Assembly (NCBI GenBank): GCA_947184155.2 | Contig: CAMXCT020002024.1 | Span: 576,938 to 640,937, forward strand | Reading direction: 5' to 3' | DNA: 64,000 nt | Source: Cladocopium goreaui | Taxonomy: Eukaryota > Sar > Dinophyceae > Suessiales > Symbiodiniaceae | Part shown: positions 24,178-37,014 of the stretch, one piece after another | How the letters are laid out: each line of letters opens with the position of its first letter | Numbering within the stretch: position 1 is the stretch's first letter | The notes under the pieces: model-generated | Seen by the model: only the letters and a program-made list of their open reading frames with translations | Told to the model about the DNA's origin: nothing | Database searches by the model: none | Translations under genes and position numbers: made by a program

Positions 24178-24735
24178 CTACACCTCATTGTTCATCATTA
24201 CTCCACTTCTGGGGGCACGTTGGCGAACCTGACCACTGTTTTTCAAGGAGCTCTTTTGAAACTGTCTGTGCAACTCTGTCGGAATAGGCTCATTCCACTT
24301 CTCACTGTCTCTTGCTGTCATATTTGGAATAAGCAGATATTTATCATCGTCATCGTCATCGTCATCATCATCATCATCGTCATCATCATCATCATCATCA
24401 TCACCACCACCACCACCACCAGCAGCTGCACCCTGCAGGACCTTGGCTACTTCTTCTGGGATAGAGACTGCGAATGTGAGGGTGTTGCAGTGCCCCCAGA
24501 TATGCTCCTCAAACTGCTGAGCTACTGATGGATGTTGCCAAAAGGTTGGTGGGATCACATCATACAGAATCACATGGGGTTCATCTTGTGGAAACAATGA
24601 GGTGTTACTTTCCACCGTTAAACTCATCATGTTTATCCATGTGCATCCTGTGTGATGATCGAAATGCCAAACGACATTTTCACACACCACGGGCATTTTG
24701 TTGCCAAGATGTATCCGCTCAAGAATGAGAGACAT
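24178..24735 (-). CDS. Hypothetical protein with poly-Asp tract
   Basis: An uninterrupted minus-strand frame of 185 codons. Residues 1-100 read like a real globular protein (WINMMSLTVESN, PQDEPHVILYDVIPPTFWQH, FEEHIWGHCNTL). They are followed by Gly6, a run of about 20 Asp encoded by a GAT/GAC microsatellite (about 24,345-24,405), and a basic tail. No family recognised. It could be a single exon of a larger gene. The acidic run is a slippage product and makes the C-terminal half doubtful. Confidence 0.35.
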   Translation of the reverse strand: MSLILERIHLGNKMPVVCENVVWHFDHHTGCTWINMMSLTVESNTSLFPQDEPHVILYDVIPPTFWQHPSVAQQFEEHIWGHCNTLTFAVSIPEEVAKVLQGAAAGGGGGGDDDDDDDDDDDDDDDDDDDDKYLLIPNMTARDSEKWNEPIPTELHRQFQKSSLKNSGQVRQRAPRSGVMMNNEV

Positions 24736-24899
24736 GCCGGCACGGTGGAATTCAAAGATCAGGCGACTTTCTTGGTGCGACTCCTTGATGTATCATGCCG
24801 AAACAAATTGCCAACAATGTGGTTTGAGAGAATTGATATCTGCACTAAAGCTCCCCATCTTCCCCCTCCATGTACAGCCTGTAATTGTAGCTGAATGCT

Positions 24900-25700
24900 G
24901 CACCATGTTGCTAATCGTGATTGCGAGGAGTCCTTAAGAAAAGCTTTGGGGCTCAACAGGTGCTTCGGGAATTGCGGGGCCAGATCAAATAACAAGCTAC
25001 TGATGCTTATAAAGTTATGAAGTCATGGCATGTCATGGCCCTAATCCTACAATGTTTGTGTTTCATTGTCCCTCGTTCCTAGGCTGGAACTTGAATGTGA
25101 GCTCTTTTAATTGCCCATACGATGCACCTCTACAGCCCTCATCAAGACGCATCAAGACCCTCACACATGCCCGTCCGCGTTTGCTACACCTGTGCTCAGT
25201 GCCGTCTTCAAGGGGCGAGAGATCACAGTGTCAATCATGACCAAGGCAGGCTCAGCAGCAACAGCAGCAATGGTTGAGAATTTTCTTCACCCCAGACTTG
25301 GACGGTCGGACAATCCTTCGAAATCTTTGGTCACTGTAATGCTCCATCACTCAGCCATACTAATGCATTTGCTGGATTCACGATGATGTGTGGGTCGACC
25401 ATGTTTAACCCCCTGCCCGAAATAAAATCCAGCCGTAAATTGGAATGGCTTGGATGTGTGATATGTGTGGGATGATTTGCCCCAAGTTGCCGTGATTTAT
25501 AGCCACCCCAAAAAAGATAGAAAAGCGTTTCCAGGATGGTATAGATGAGATTTTGTGAGATTTTCGTCACATTCCATACATGTCCATAATTTTCCATATA
25601 TTTCATCAGGTTTTCAACTTTTCTGTCTCATTTGGGAGGGTGCTATACCATGCTATACCCAAATTGATCCCCAAACCTGGATCTTTTACCATGCTGCAGT
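24900..25700. other. Non-coding or unresolved stretch
   Basis: Both strands carry overlapping short open frames near 25,030-25,390; none has a recognisable motif. Confidence 0.4.
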
Positions 25701-25708
25701 CCTGCCAG

Positions 25709-28237
25709 GAGGACAACAAGCCCGAGCCCGCACGGCGGCTGGGCAGCTCTGGTGGCGCCCCTGGTGCTGGCGGAGGCGGCAATTGGATATGTTGTAAGTC
25801 AATAGGATTAGATACACATACTGTGACTATAGTAATGTATGTATGTATGTATGTATATATATAATTACATATATATATGCACAATGTGTATATATATATA
25901 TATGCACAATGTGTATATATATATATATATATCGTAGATCTGAATCATCTTCATCCATCTCTTTATATTTGAATAGATGATCATAAATATATGTGAATGA
26001 ATTTGAAGTAATGAATATCACACACACAGATATATAGATGAAATGGAGTTGCACCAGGTTTTTACACTTGAGACTGCTTGGTCAGGCGGCAAAGGCATGG
26101 GCAAGAGTCGAGGCGAGTGGCTTTGAAGATTCCAGCAACGTGTGGATTTCAGATGGCTTCACCGGCTTTGCGAAATTGTTTCTGGGCTGCGCCAATGCCA
26201 ACAAAATCTCCTAATGAACCACTTGTGTAAAGCCAGAATTCATGATTTAATCTGATAGTGGACTCCTCAATTATTTTTGGCCTTTGTCGCCATCACCAGG
26301 TGATGACAGAGGAATGGGCTTAGTGCTCAGGCTTCTCTTGGCTCGTGGAAATTAATTTGAATTGCAGTCCCTAGCCTTTGCCTCACAGTCATGCAAAATG
26401 TTTTTGACCACAAGCCCGCCTTCCCCTATTTTGGGGTCACGCATGATGTATATCATTGTATATCCAGTCCAGCTGCCTCATTTTGGGTTTCATTAACTTG
26501 TGCGCATGCAGGAAGAGACCTAGCTTGAAAGAACGACCACAACGGGGGCAATTACCCGAATCCAGTTGCTAAGGGCGATTTCAAACCAGTTGCCAACCAA
26601 GACCCTGAAAAAAAAGCAAGGTCGTCGCGAAGACCGTGGTCCTCCTAGCCGTGCAGAGTTTGGCAGCGAAAGGCCCAGGCCAGTTCTTACTGCGCCAAAT
26701 GCCTGGCCTTTGATGGCATTGTTTCGGATTTGTTTCGTCCGGTATAGGTGTATCAAGGTGTATCATTGTGTAAAAGTAGACAGATGAACAAGTTACACGG
26801 TTAGCCTGTGAAATTTGGACGGTTTTAGTGGATTTGCTTGGGTCCCCAATCTTTATCCGCGCATTATTATTATTATTTATTTATTTTTTTTGTGTGATGT
26901 TCGGGTCCACATGTTTGTTGGCCAGATAGATGTAGGATGCATGAATGGACGGATGGATAGATAGATGCGAGAACATACTCAATTTATATTCGCAGTGCAT
27001 CGTTTTTTTCTTGCTTATGCAGACTTCTACACCGACATTTGTTTCTCATCACTTGTCTGACCTTCAGCCTTCAGAGCCCATTGCCACGATCTCTCTCTCT
27101 CTCTCTGCCGTAGGTTGGAGTTGAAGCCGCGAAGCAAACCAATGCCAGGCGATGCAGGCTATCAAGAGGAGCAAAAATGGGGGGATGCAGGTGCCGGGGC
27201 TAGTGGGGGGGTTCCCACACAAAGTGCCATGTCCGTAATCCCATCCTCCTAATATTCAGCACACCCTAGATGATCCCAAAATTGTTAAACCCCCTACTAA
27301 ACCATGATTTGCGGGGGGTGCTTAATATTAGGTTGATGGGATTAGTTTAGCAGCGGATGATCAACCATGGGATCGTGGGGTTTCTGCTTTGATTTTTAGA
27401 CAAAACCATCTAGGACAGTCCTCCGCGAGCCTCTGGGCGTCCAGATCCCTTTGGTGGAGCAAGGCCGGCATTGGATCATGGAAAGTGAATGAAAGTGACC
27501 AGACAATTGATCTTGTGGCACCTCTAGGGAATTCTGTGATCTATCGATCGATCGACCTATTTGTCCATCCATTCATTCATCCATCCGTCCGTCTCTATCT
27601 CTATCTCTATCTCTATCTACTATCCAAATCTAATCAAATCTGTCTAAATCAATGTAAATCTATCTATGTAATCCTACCTGCAGGACGTGCCCAACGCCCC
27701 ACACGTAGTCACTTCATACTTATAGAGGGATAATTAAGACTCCTCACTCCCATCAATCAAACTATTACATGGATTACAGACTTCGAATTAAGGGTAAGAT
27801 ACGGACCCCCTTACTTACTTCATACAAAGGGATAGCCCGCCTCGCTCTCCCAAAAGCGGCGAAACCAGCTTTGGAGGACAGCAGATCCACTGCAGAAGGC
27901 TATCAATGACGTCCCTAAATCAGCTGACCTAGGGACATTTGGTTATTAGAGCCCCACATCCTAGAAAGCTACAAAGTACTGTAAGGGTCACCAAGAATGA
28001 GGGATCCGACAACCATTCCAACAGACAGTACTGGCCGTAAGCCTAGCTATCTCTATTTATATATCTTAATATCTCTCATCCATCCATCCATCCATCCATC
28101 CATCCATCCATCCATCCATCCATCCATCCATGTGTATGGGCATCCATGTGTATGGGCATCCATATGTACGCCACATCAAGGGCCACAGCCCACAGGTATC
28201 GCACCACCCGGGCTGATGCCGACGACAACTGGCGACG
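25709..28237 (+). CDS. Possible eIF4B-like micro-exon gene
   Basis: Short coding-like islands share an Arg/Gly-rich, intrinsically disordered style. 25,709-25,793 ([19 protein letters not shown], ends at a GTAAGT donor) joins in phase to 26,086-26,119 ([14 protein letters not shown] donor). Further islands are about 26,615-26,690 ([20 protein letters not shown]), 27,157-27,187 ([11 protein letters not shown]), about 27,420-27,482 ([17 protein letters not shown]) and 28,196-28,237 ([20 protein letters not shown] donor). DPFGGARP and RADADDNWR resemble motifs repeated in translation initiation factor eIF4B. Only the first junction was checked for phase; the rest is inference, and the gene may extend further at both ends. 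Confidence 0.33.
25835..25935. repeat. TATG and TA microsatellites
   Basis: (TATG)n then (TA)n twice separated by TGCACAATGTG, lying between two candidate exons. Confidence 0.9.
27540..27670. repeat. ATCG/TCCATTCAT/TCTCTA microsatellites
   Basis: Short runs of ATCG, CATTCATC and CTATCT in a candidate intron. Confidence 0.8.
28078..28132. repeat. (ATCC)n microsatellite
   Basis: About 13 units of ATCC, followed by a small duplication of ATGTGTATGGGCATCC. Confidence 0.95.
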
Positions 28238-28319
28238 GTGAGATGACCATAGCGGCTACGCGGGGGTCCAGGGGAAGCACTGCATGATGGTGATAAAACC
28301 CATCAATGAACAAACATGA

Positions 28320-29180
28320 TAAATTAATATATATATAGATTATGTATAGTAGTCGTCAGTAAACAATGATGATTATCTATAATAATGAATAACGAAAGAA
28401 ATGATAAATAGATATAATTAATGAGTACAAATATTCCAAGGTAACATGTAATAATCTATAGTAATACTAGGCGTTAATAATCACAGGAATGATTTTGATC
28501 ATTGATGATAATAATCTATAGTCTATACAGTGATATGAAAAAATGGGGACAATGGGTGATAATGTCGGATTCAATGCCATTTGAGGATGTTTTTTTTGCA
28601 TGCCATTTATGGTATATGCTCGGAAGTTTTTTCTCCAATATCCAAGCTGCATTTTTCCACTAACATGGCTGTGAGGCTGGGCGGCAGTTATGTTGAATTC
28701 CAGGATTTTGCAAATAACATCTTCGTTTATTCCAGATAGTGTAAGTTTGAGCAGCGACTCCGCGCCGAAGCTGGCTCCGCTCTCCGTTATCTCTCCAGGA
28801 AGGTGAACGGATAGCATTCATCATCTCCGAAATCCGGAAAAAGGATGAGAAAGGATGAAAAAGGATGAAGAATGCTCATGACTCCTTAATGAATATGGGA
28901 ATTGGGAAATGTTGGGAAACTGTTTTTGCCCGTGCTTTGGCTTCCTGGGGAGCCCGTAGCTTCAACTTTGATTCTGTAGTTTGGCCAGGGGAGGCCCCTG
29001 CGCCGAAGCAGCTTGCTGTGAAAGTGCGTCCAAGAATGTCCAAGATAAACTTTCAGCGAGATTCTCATGTGGTAATACTTGGTGCTTGGATGTACTTGGA
29101 ATTTATATATAGTCCTTCATCCATTCAGAAAATTCAAACTATTCAATACGTCCCACCTTCACTGAACAACGGGACTGCAC
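28320..29180. other. Non-coding or unresolved stretch
   Basis: A/T-rich with AATGATNATAATCTATA words to about 28,520. Open frames on both strands at 28,470-29,150 cannot be told from chance. Confidence 0.4.
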
Positions 29181-29188
29181 AACATGGG

Positions 29189-30151
29189 CAAGTGATGGCA
29201 AGAGATGGCAAGAGATGGCAAGAGATGGCAAGAGATGGCAAGTGATGGCAAGAGATGGCAAGTGGTGGCAAGAGATGGCAAGAGATGGCACGTGATGGCA
29301 AGAGATGGCAAGAGATGGCAAGTGATGGCACGCGATCGCAAGAGATAGCAAGTGATGGCAAGTGATGGCAAGAGATGGAAAGAGATGGCAAGAGATGGCA
29401 AGAGATGGCAAGTGGTGGCAAGTGATGGCAAGTGATGGCAAGTGATGGCAAGAGATGGCAAAAGATGGCAAGTGATGGCAAGAGGTGGCAAGAGATGGCA
29501 AGAGATGGCAAAACATGGCAAGAGATGGCAAGAGATGGCAAGAGATGGCAAGTGATGGCAAGAGATGACAAGAGATGGCAAGTGATGGCAAGAGATGGCA
29601 AGTCATGGCAAGTGATGGCACGTGATGGCACGTGATGGCACGTGATGGCAAGAGATGGCAAGTGATGGCACGTGATGGCAAGAGATGGCAAGCGGTGGCA
29701 AGAGATGGCAAGTGATGGCAAGTGATGGCAAGAGATGGAAAGAGATGGCAAGAGATGGCAAGTCATGGCAAGTGATGGCACGTGATGGCACGTGATGGCA
29801 AGAGATGGCAAGTGATGGCACGTGATGGCACGTGATGGCAAGACATGGCAAGAGATGGCAAGTGGTGGCAAGTGATGGCAAGAGATGGCAAGAGATGGCA
29901 AAACATGGCAAGAGATGGCTAGTGATGGCAAGTGATGGCAAGAGATGGCAAGAGATGGCAAGTGATGGCAAGTGATGGCAAGTGATGGCAAGAGATGGCA
30001 AGAGATGGCAAGTGATGGCAAGTCATGGCAAGTCTTGGCAAGAGATGGCAAGAGATGGCAAGAGATGGCAAGAGGTGGCAAGTGATGGCAAGTGATGGCA
30101 AGAGATGGCAAGAGATGGCAAGAGATCGCAAGTGATGGCACGTGATGGCAA
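29189..30151. repeat. 10-bp minisatellite (GATGGCAAGA/GATGGCAAGT)
   Basis: About 96 tandem units of a decamer GATGGCAAGW, with variants GATGGCACGT, GGTGGCAAGA, CATGGCAAGA and occasional others. Variant units recur in blocks, suggesting higher-order duplication. The long open frames on the minus strand (up to 392 codons) are the repeat read in all three frames and are not called as genes. Confidence 0.97.
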
Positions 30152-30770
30152 GTGGCCCCTGCATTCGGATTTTCTACATATGAGCGGCAAGCGGTTGGGG
30201 TAATGTTTTTCTTTTTGGCTGGAAGTGGCGCCCGAAAAGGCAAGCGATTCAGCTGATAGATTCGAAGCTTTCCAAGAGGCTTCGCTGAGTGGATGCGTGA
30301 CACATTATTTATTTGAGCCAACCATTTGTTTGCGCTGATGATGTTCTGGTGCTGGTGGGTTTTTACACACAGATTCTGCCGTTACTGTAAAACGTGCAGT
30401 TGCATCTTCGTTTATTTTATTTTCATGTGGTAATGTACAGGCATCTGACAAAGTCGTACCTGTTTTAGGAAAAAAACGTTGTGCCTTGGGGAAGTGTGTT
30501 TCGCAAAAGTCGTGCCTTTAGCAAGAACGCATAGGAACTCTGGAGTTTGGATATGTAACCCGTTTTCTTAAGAGATCACGTAGCTGATCACTATTAGCAT
30601 GCAGAATTCCAGGTGGTGGGTATGTTGATTAGTTATAGGTAAGATGGCGTTGAGCTGGTGATTTGATCATTTTGGATGTTCATCCCAGATTATCTTGTTT
30701 TTCCCGAATGCGTAGCGAAGGGTTCCCGTTTATAGTCTGGGGGTCTGGGGGCTGGACCCTTGTTCGCCTC
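30152..30770. other. Non-coding stretch
   Basis: No gene or repeat recognised between the decamer array and the next repeats. Confidence 0.45.
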
Positions 30771-30774
30771 GAGT

Positions 30775-30846
30775 GGCTCGTCGCGTCGTCGTCGGGTCGG
30801 CGTCGCGTCGTCGTCGGGTCGGCGTCGCGTCGTCGTCGCGTCGTTA
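30775..30846. repeat. GTCGTCGCGTCG tract
   Basis: Degenerate (GTC)n with CGCGTC and GGGTCGGC interruptions. Confidence 0.85.
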
Positions 30847-30849
30847 ATT

Positions 30850-31128
30850 CCGTGTCTATGGGGGGAGCTGCAAAACCTCTCCTTTTCAAAGGTTTCCAAG
30901 CAGGTTGTCATATCGTTTTGCGTGGCAGGCGTGGCACTTTGTCACATTCCAACCTGTTTGATAACGTGTCGAAAGTGTCAAAATTGGAGGAAGTCTCGCA
31001 CGAAATGCTCGTTTTGCTGCGCCCACGTGTCTGGTCTCGAGTCTCTGGTTTTCCTGTGGCGTCGCCGTGTCTATGGGGGAAGCTGCAAAACCTCTCCTTT
31101 TCGAAGGCTTCCAAGCAGGTTGCCATGT
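30850..31128. repeat. Direct repeats around TGCGTGGCAGGCGTGGCACT
   Basis: Two copies about 60 bp long (30,850-30,911 and 31,063-31,125) share CCGTGTCTATGGGGG, GCTGCAAAACCTCTCC and TTCCAAGCAGGTTG. Between them, at about 30,919, lies the core also found in the array at 6.3-6.65 kb. Confidence 0.8.
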
Positions 31129-31134
31129 CAGTTT

Positions 31135-31970
31135 GTAGCACGAAGTAGTACTGGGAAGTGCTTTGTGAAAGCTTTGTAGTACAAAGTAGTACTGGGAAGG
31201 GTTTTGTGCAAGCTTTGTAGTACAAAGTAGTACTGGGAAGTGCTTTGTGCAAGCTTTGTAGTACAAAGTAGTACTGGGAAGTGCTTTGTGCAAACTTTGT
31301 AGTACAAAGTAGTACTGGGAAGTGCTTTGTGCAAACGTTGTAGTGCAAAGTAGTACTGGGAAGTGCTTTGTGCAAGCTTTGTAGTACAAAGTAGTACTGG
31401 GAAGTGCTTTGAGCAAGCTTGTAGTACAAAGTAGTACTGGAAACGTACTTTGTGCAAGCTTTGTAGTACAAAGTAGTGCTGGGAAGTAGTTTGTGCAAGC
31501 TTTGTAGTACAAAGTAGTACTGGGAAGTGCTTTGTGCAAGCTTTGTAGTACAAGTAGTACTGGGAAGGACTTTGTGCAAGCTTTGTAGTACAAGTAGTAC
31601 TGGAAGTACTTTGTGCAAGCTTTGTAGTACAAGTAGTACTGGGAAGTACTTTGTGCCAGCTTTGTAGTACGAAGTGGTACTGGGAAGTACTTTGTGCATC
31701 TTTGTGCAAGCTTTGTAGTACAAAGTATAAATGCGAACGTGACTCTGTGCACGTTTGTAGACCAAAGGTAGTACTTGGAAGTCAGGTTGTGCGAACTTGT
31801 GTAACAAAGTAGTGCTGGGAAAGTGCTTTGCGCAAAGCTTTGTACTGGAAACGTCCTTTGTGCAAGCTTTGTAGTACAAAGTAGTGCTGGGAAGTGCTTT
31901 GTGCAAGCTTTGTAGTACAAAGTAGTACTGGGAAGTACTTTGTGCAAGCTTTGTAGTACAAAATGATGAT
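31135..31970. repeat. 41-bp minisatellite
   Basis: About 20 units of 41 bp containing TTTGTAGTACAAAGTAGTAC and TGGGAAGTGCTTTGTGCAAG. TACTACTTTGTACTACAAA segments make each unit partly self-complementary. Long Tyr/Lys/Thr frames on the minus strand are by-products of the repeat. Confidence 0.95.
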
Positions 31971-32199
31971 GCAGAATCCCAGCGTTGACATGCAGGTTGC
32001 ACACGAGAATGACATTATAAGAGAGTAGAAAAGCAATATTTTCACCAGTCGCGTTCCATTGTGTTTTATGTTTTTTTAATGTCTGAAATGCATGTTTACA
32101 CTTTTATTGAGGACAGCGTTCCATGCAGAAAAGCATGTAGGCATGACTTAGGCATGACTTCTTGGATACAGCGTTTACAATGGTAAATGCCATTCAAAA

Positions 32200-32600
32200 C
32201 ACGCTAGGCATGACTTAGGCGTGACATTGTCGTTTCCCTGTATATATTATAAGAGAAAAAACAATATGAAACTTGAGGATTTAAATTTAAAATGTAGGAG
32301 TGACTGCTAATTTTGACAGTCGGAGTGATGATGATGAATGGGAAGAAAACATATAGAAAAAATGAAGAGATTAGAGACTTTGTCAAATGTCATCCCTGTG
32401 CCTTCACCTGATGATGAGGAAGGAGACAAATTTTGGAAGAAAGTAATTGACGATTTCAAAAGAAAACGCGGAAGGAGTATATATATATATATATATGGTA
32501 TGATATGTTTTGCGTTTGTTGGTTTTGGCATTATAAGAAATGTATGGAACCTCACGGAGAAAAAGGTCATCGTCGATTGAGGTAAAGAATTCAACCATGA
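32200..32600 (+). other. Weak coding-like segment
   Basis: The stretch at 32,338-32,580 on the plus strand includes ETLSNVIPVPSPDDEEGDKF and an acidic/basic alternation, interrupted by a (TA)n microsatellite (32,478-32,500). Too short and unmatched to call a gene. Confidence 0.2.
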
Positions 32601-33419
32601 TGGTAGATGCAACGCTTTGATTATTAATCTACTTCTTTTATCAATAGCAATGGATGCAATGAATGATACAGGAAAATCTTGCTTAACCCAAATACGACTG
32701 ATTGAAGACGGGTGGGATTGAATAGGACAATGGAAAACATACATTGATTAATTATGATTAGTTCATAATATCTTTAAAAAAACATATTATGAATTGTGAA
32801 CTAGTCTGCAAACAAAAGTCACTGAAAACTGAAAACCCTATCAGCCACAACAATTATCTCCCTCATTCAAACCAAACATCAACAGTGAAAGTTCGGGGCA
32901 AACTTGCCCCAAAATCCCCATCGCAAAAAACACAACATTAAAGGTAAAGATGAAACATTGAACATCAACATATCAACAGAAAAAAAACATAACAACCCAC
33001 AATGAATGCTGGGATGTCCCGGTATCCCCCTTTTACCATTTCTTTAGGGGATTTTTCATAGTTGTGCTGGTTTGCCAAAGGGTATTTTTCTCACGTTCTA
33101 CCTGATCAGAGATGAGTCTCCTGACCGGCGAAATTTTTGGATCATCTGGGGATATCAAATCTCCTGGCAGCCCATCGTTTGCGGGTATCAAACTCATTGC
33201 GGTGCCGCTCCGATGTTGCAGGGTCGGTAGGATCAATTTGTTTTTGTGGGAAATAGATCGGGACCCAAAAAGCATCTTTGAGAGCTTGGTTTCTCCACCA
33301 CGGCTGACAATTAGGGATTGTCCAATAAGTTTCCAAGTCTAACAACATAGATCAATTGGTGATATTCCCACTATACTCCCAGTACATTCCCATTACTGTA
33401 AGTGTCATTTACATTCCAT

Positions 33420-33880
33420 CACGTTCCCATGACATCCGCTTAAATCCAATGAAATCACCGTTAAATCCGATGAAATACCATTAAATCCCAGTTAAATCCC
33501 ATCAAATCACAATCAAACCCATTTAAATCCCCTTGAATCACCATTAAATCCCAGAAAAAACATGGATAAACCAAGCTTTGTTTCCAAGGTATCTCTGGGT
33601 TTCCGCTCCCTTCGCAAGGTGGAAATCGTTCCTCAGGGAGATTCTTTCCTGGTGACCCGCGGGGCGCTGGGCGGGCAGCAGAGTTTATTTTTCTATTTCG
33701 GGTGCTTCATATACTGTATTGGATTTCTGGGCATAATCATGCGGATTTAGCAGGATTTTATAGGAGCTTAAAGGGGGTTTATAGGGATTTCTTGGGATTT
33801 TACTGCGATTTTAATGGGATTCTACTGTGGTTTAATGCGTTTCATGGGATTTAAAGGGATAATCATGGGATTTAATGAAT
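33420..33880. repeat. Inverted TTAAATCCC / GGGATTTAA tracts
   Basis: 33,430-33,556 is rich in degenerate TTAAATCCCA units; 33,742-33,880 is rich in GGGATTTAAT units, the reverse complement. They flank a more G+C-rich centre (33,560-33,740) that has a short open frame. The pair could form a long imperfect fold-back. Confidence 0.6.
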
Positions 33881-34074
33881 ACGTAAGTGAGCCGTGAAAG
33901 TTATGCAGTTATACCCTGTTGGGACTTATACTACCGAATTTCTCGGGGACGATATCCACGGCTCAATCCTTGGATCTGGGACAAGCACCCTGGAGGAAAG
34001 GCACACTATTTTTCCTGGTACTTTTTCCCCTTCCCCGGGGAATATTTTTCCCCGATCATCCTTTCACAATAAAG

Positions 34075-34780
<706 letters not shown>

Positions 34781-34789
34781 TTGAGCCAA

Positions 34790-36390
34790 TCGTAGATAAA
34801 CCTTCGAGCCAACCCTGCGGAGAAACTATAAACCCACTTTCAATAAAACAAAGCAACCCTGAAGCAACCCTAAATAAAATTCTAAACCAACTGCGACCCA
34901 AATTCAACGTTACTTATCCAAACCCTAAACGAACTTTAAACTGTAAACTAACTGGCACTAAACAGTAAATAAAGCTTTAAACCAATCTTTGACCAACCCT
35001 AAAGAAAATTCGAAATAAAAACAGCATTTTAAATCAACCACAAACAAATGTTGAACCAACCCTTAAGAAAAACCCTAACCAACCTGAAAAAGAAAGATAA
35101 ACTGACCCTTAGTAAAGCACCTTTGAAATACAACCTGAAACCACCCTCAAATAAATTATCATTAAACCTTGAACCAATCCTCAATAAACCACAAATCAAC
35201 CCTAAATAGATCTCTAACCAGCCCCAAACCAATTCTAAACCAAACCGTAAACCGTAAACTGCAAACCAATTTAAAACATTAAGTGCGCCGACACTACATC
35301 GACCCTAAACCAACTTGAATTAGCCACTAAGCCAACTTTAACAAAACCCTCAACAACTTCAAATAAATTTCCGAACAACATTCAATAAAATTTTAAACCA
35401 AAATTCCATAGTCCCCAAACCAGCTCCAATCAAACCTTAAACCAACCCCAAATCGACCCTAAACCAACCTTAAACCGATTATAAAGAATCCCTCAATCCA
35501 ACCCCAAAGAACACCTTAAAGCAAACTATAGTTTTAAAAAATAATCCTAAAACCCTCACGAAGGAAACTGCACGCACACCGTAAAGTCAAACCCCAAGCC
35601 AAGTTTAAATTTTCAGCCAACCTCAAATAAACCCTGAAAAGAATGCCAAATAAAGGGTTAACCCAACCCAAAACAAACCCAAATCAAAAGCTAAAAGACA
35701 AATGAATTTTCGATAAATTACGAATCAAACCCTGGACCGATTTTAGAAAAAACTTTGAACCAACCTTAAGCCAACCAGCGCAACCAGCAATAAACCACTG
35801 ACCCAACCCTGAAGCAACCCGAAACCAAACCGAAAGAAAACTTAAACACACCTTAACCAACACTAAGCATGCCAGAAATAACACCTGAAAAAATGTTAAA
35901 TGAGCATTACGCCAACATTCAATAAATCCAGAGTAAACCTTAAGCTAACACTAAGCCCACCCAAACCAAACCCTAAATATATTTTAACTACAATTTCAAA
36001 GCGGCCTAGGAACACAACCCTAAACCAAATCTAAACAAAACTTTACACCAAACATAAACCAACCCTGAACATATCTTAAAAGATAAGAAATATTGCAAAA
36101 TACCTTCACCCAAGCCGAAACAAATCCTACAGCAACCCCAACACCATGCTAGTTGAACCAACGCTAAAACTAAGCGGACTCCTAGCCAAACCGCAAACTA
36201 ACCCGAAACAACATATCGCACCAACACGGAATTCACGCCGAGCAAGCGCTACACAAACACCATTTATAGACCATCTTTAAACCGACCTGGAATAACTAAG
36301 CCAACCCACGATACCGATACCTTTAACCAACCCCAAGCACACACCACAGCAGCCCCAACAACAATTCTAGCTGAACCAACCCCAGATTGC
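34790..36390. repeat. Degenerate AAACCAACCCTAAAC tract
   Basis: About 1.6 kb of A/C-rich DNA with irregular AACCCTAAA, CCAACCTTAAA and AAACCAACCC words on the plus strand. CCCTAAA is the complement of the TTTAGGG telomere unit, but spacing is irregular and many units are altered. No gene is seen. Confidence 0.7.
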
Positions 36391-37014
36391 TGCTAGCTCC
36401 AAAAAATTCCGATTCCGGCAGAAATATGAGTTTCTAGCTCCAAAATGCTGCAATTACGGTAGAGGTGGTTCCAAAATGTTGCAAATACTGTCGAAATGGC
36501 AGCTTCGAGGTTTAACATGCTGCAAATAGCGAGGGAACTGATGCGGCATTGAGGGGGGAAAAAAACGCAAACTGGGCCCTGGAGGAAAGAGGTGACAGGA
36601 TATTTTTGTTGGGTCTGAAATGAATGCGTGGGTTTCAGTGAAAAGCCCAATAAAAATGGATGGTGAAGACTGAGTTGTTGTTTTTCTACCCCAGGTGAGA
36701 ACCTTTCAGATCCTGTTGCGATCTTCCGCGTTCGTTGTTGGAATATGGTATCAGCTACCCTAATGGTCAGATATGGCAGTTGAAAATTCACCACGTCCCA
36801 GTGCCAGTCCACGTCATATATTGATAAAATGTGGGAAAGCCAACAATAAACCTACGGTATCAATCCCAGCCATTTTTCGTGAACCTGGGCATGGTTTATG
36901 ACACTGGCTTTACCACATGAGTGGTATAGCTCCCAACTGAGTATCCACGAGATGTTTTTGCCCTGGGCCAAACATAGAGCTGGAAAATCAATCTTTGATA
37001 GATTTATAGATATA
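36391..37014. other. Non-coding stretch
   Basis: Has recurring TAGCTCCAAAATGCTGCAA-like words at 36,370-36,530. Nothing else recognised. Confidence 0.45.

Noticed and set aside
29139-30321. 392-codon minus-strand frame
   Set aside because: It translates the decamer minisatellite, which is open in all three minus frames.
30886-32004. Minus-strand frames of about 370 codons
   Set aside because: By-product of the 41-bp minisatellite; no non-repeat domain is present.
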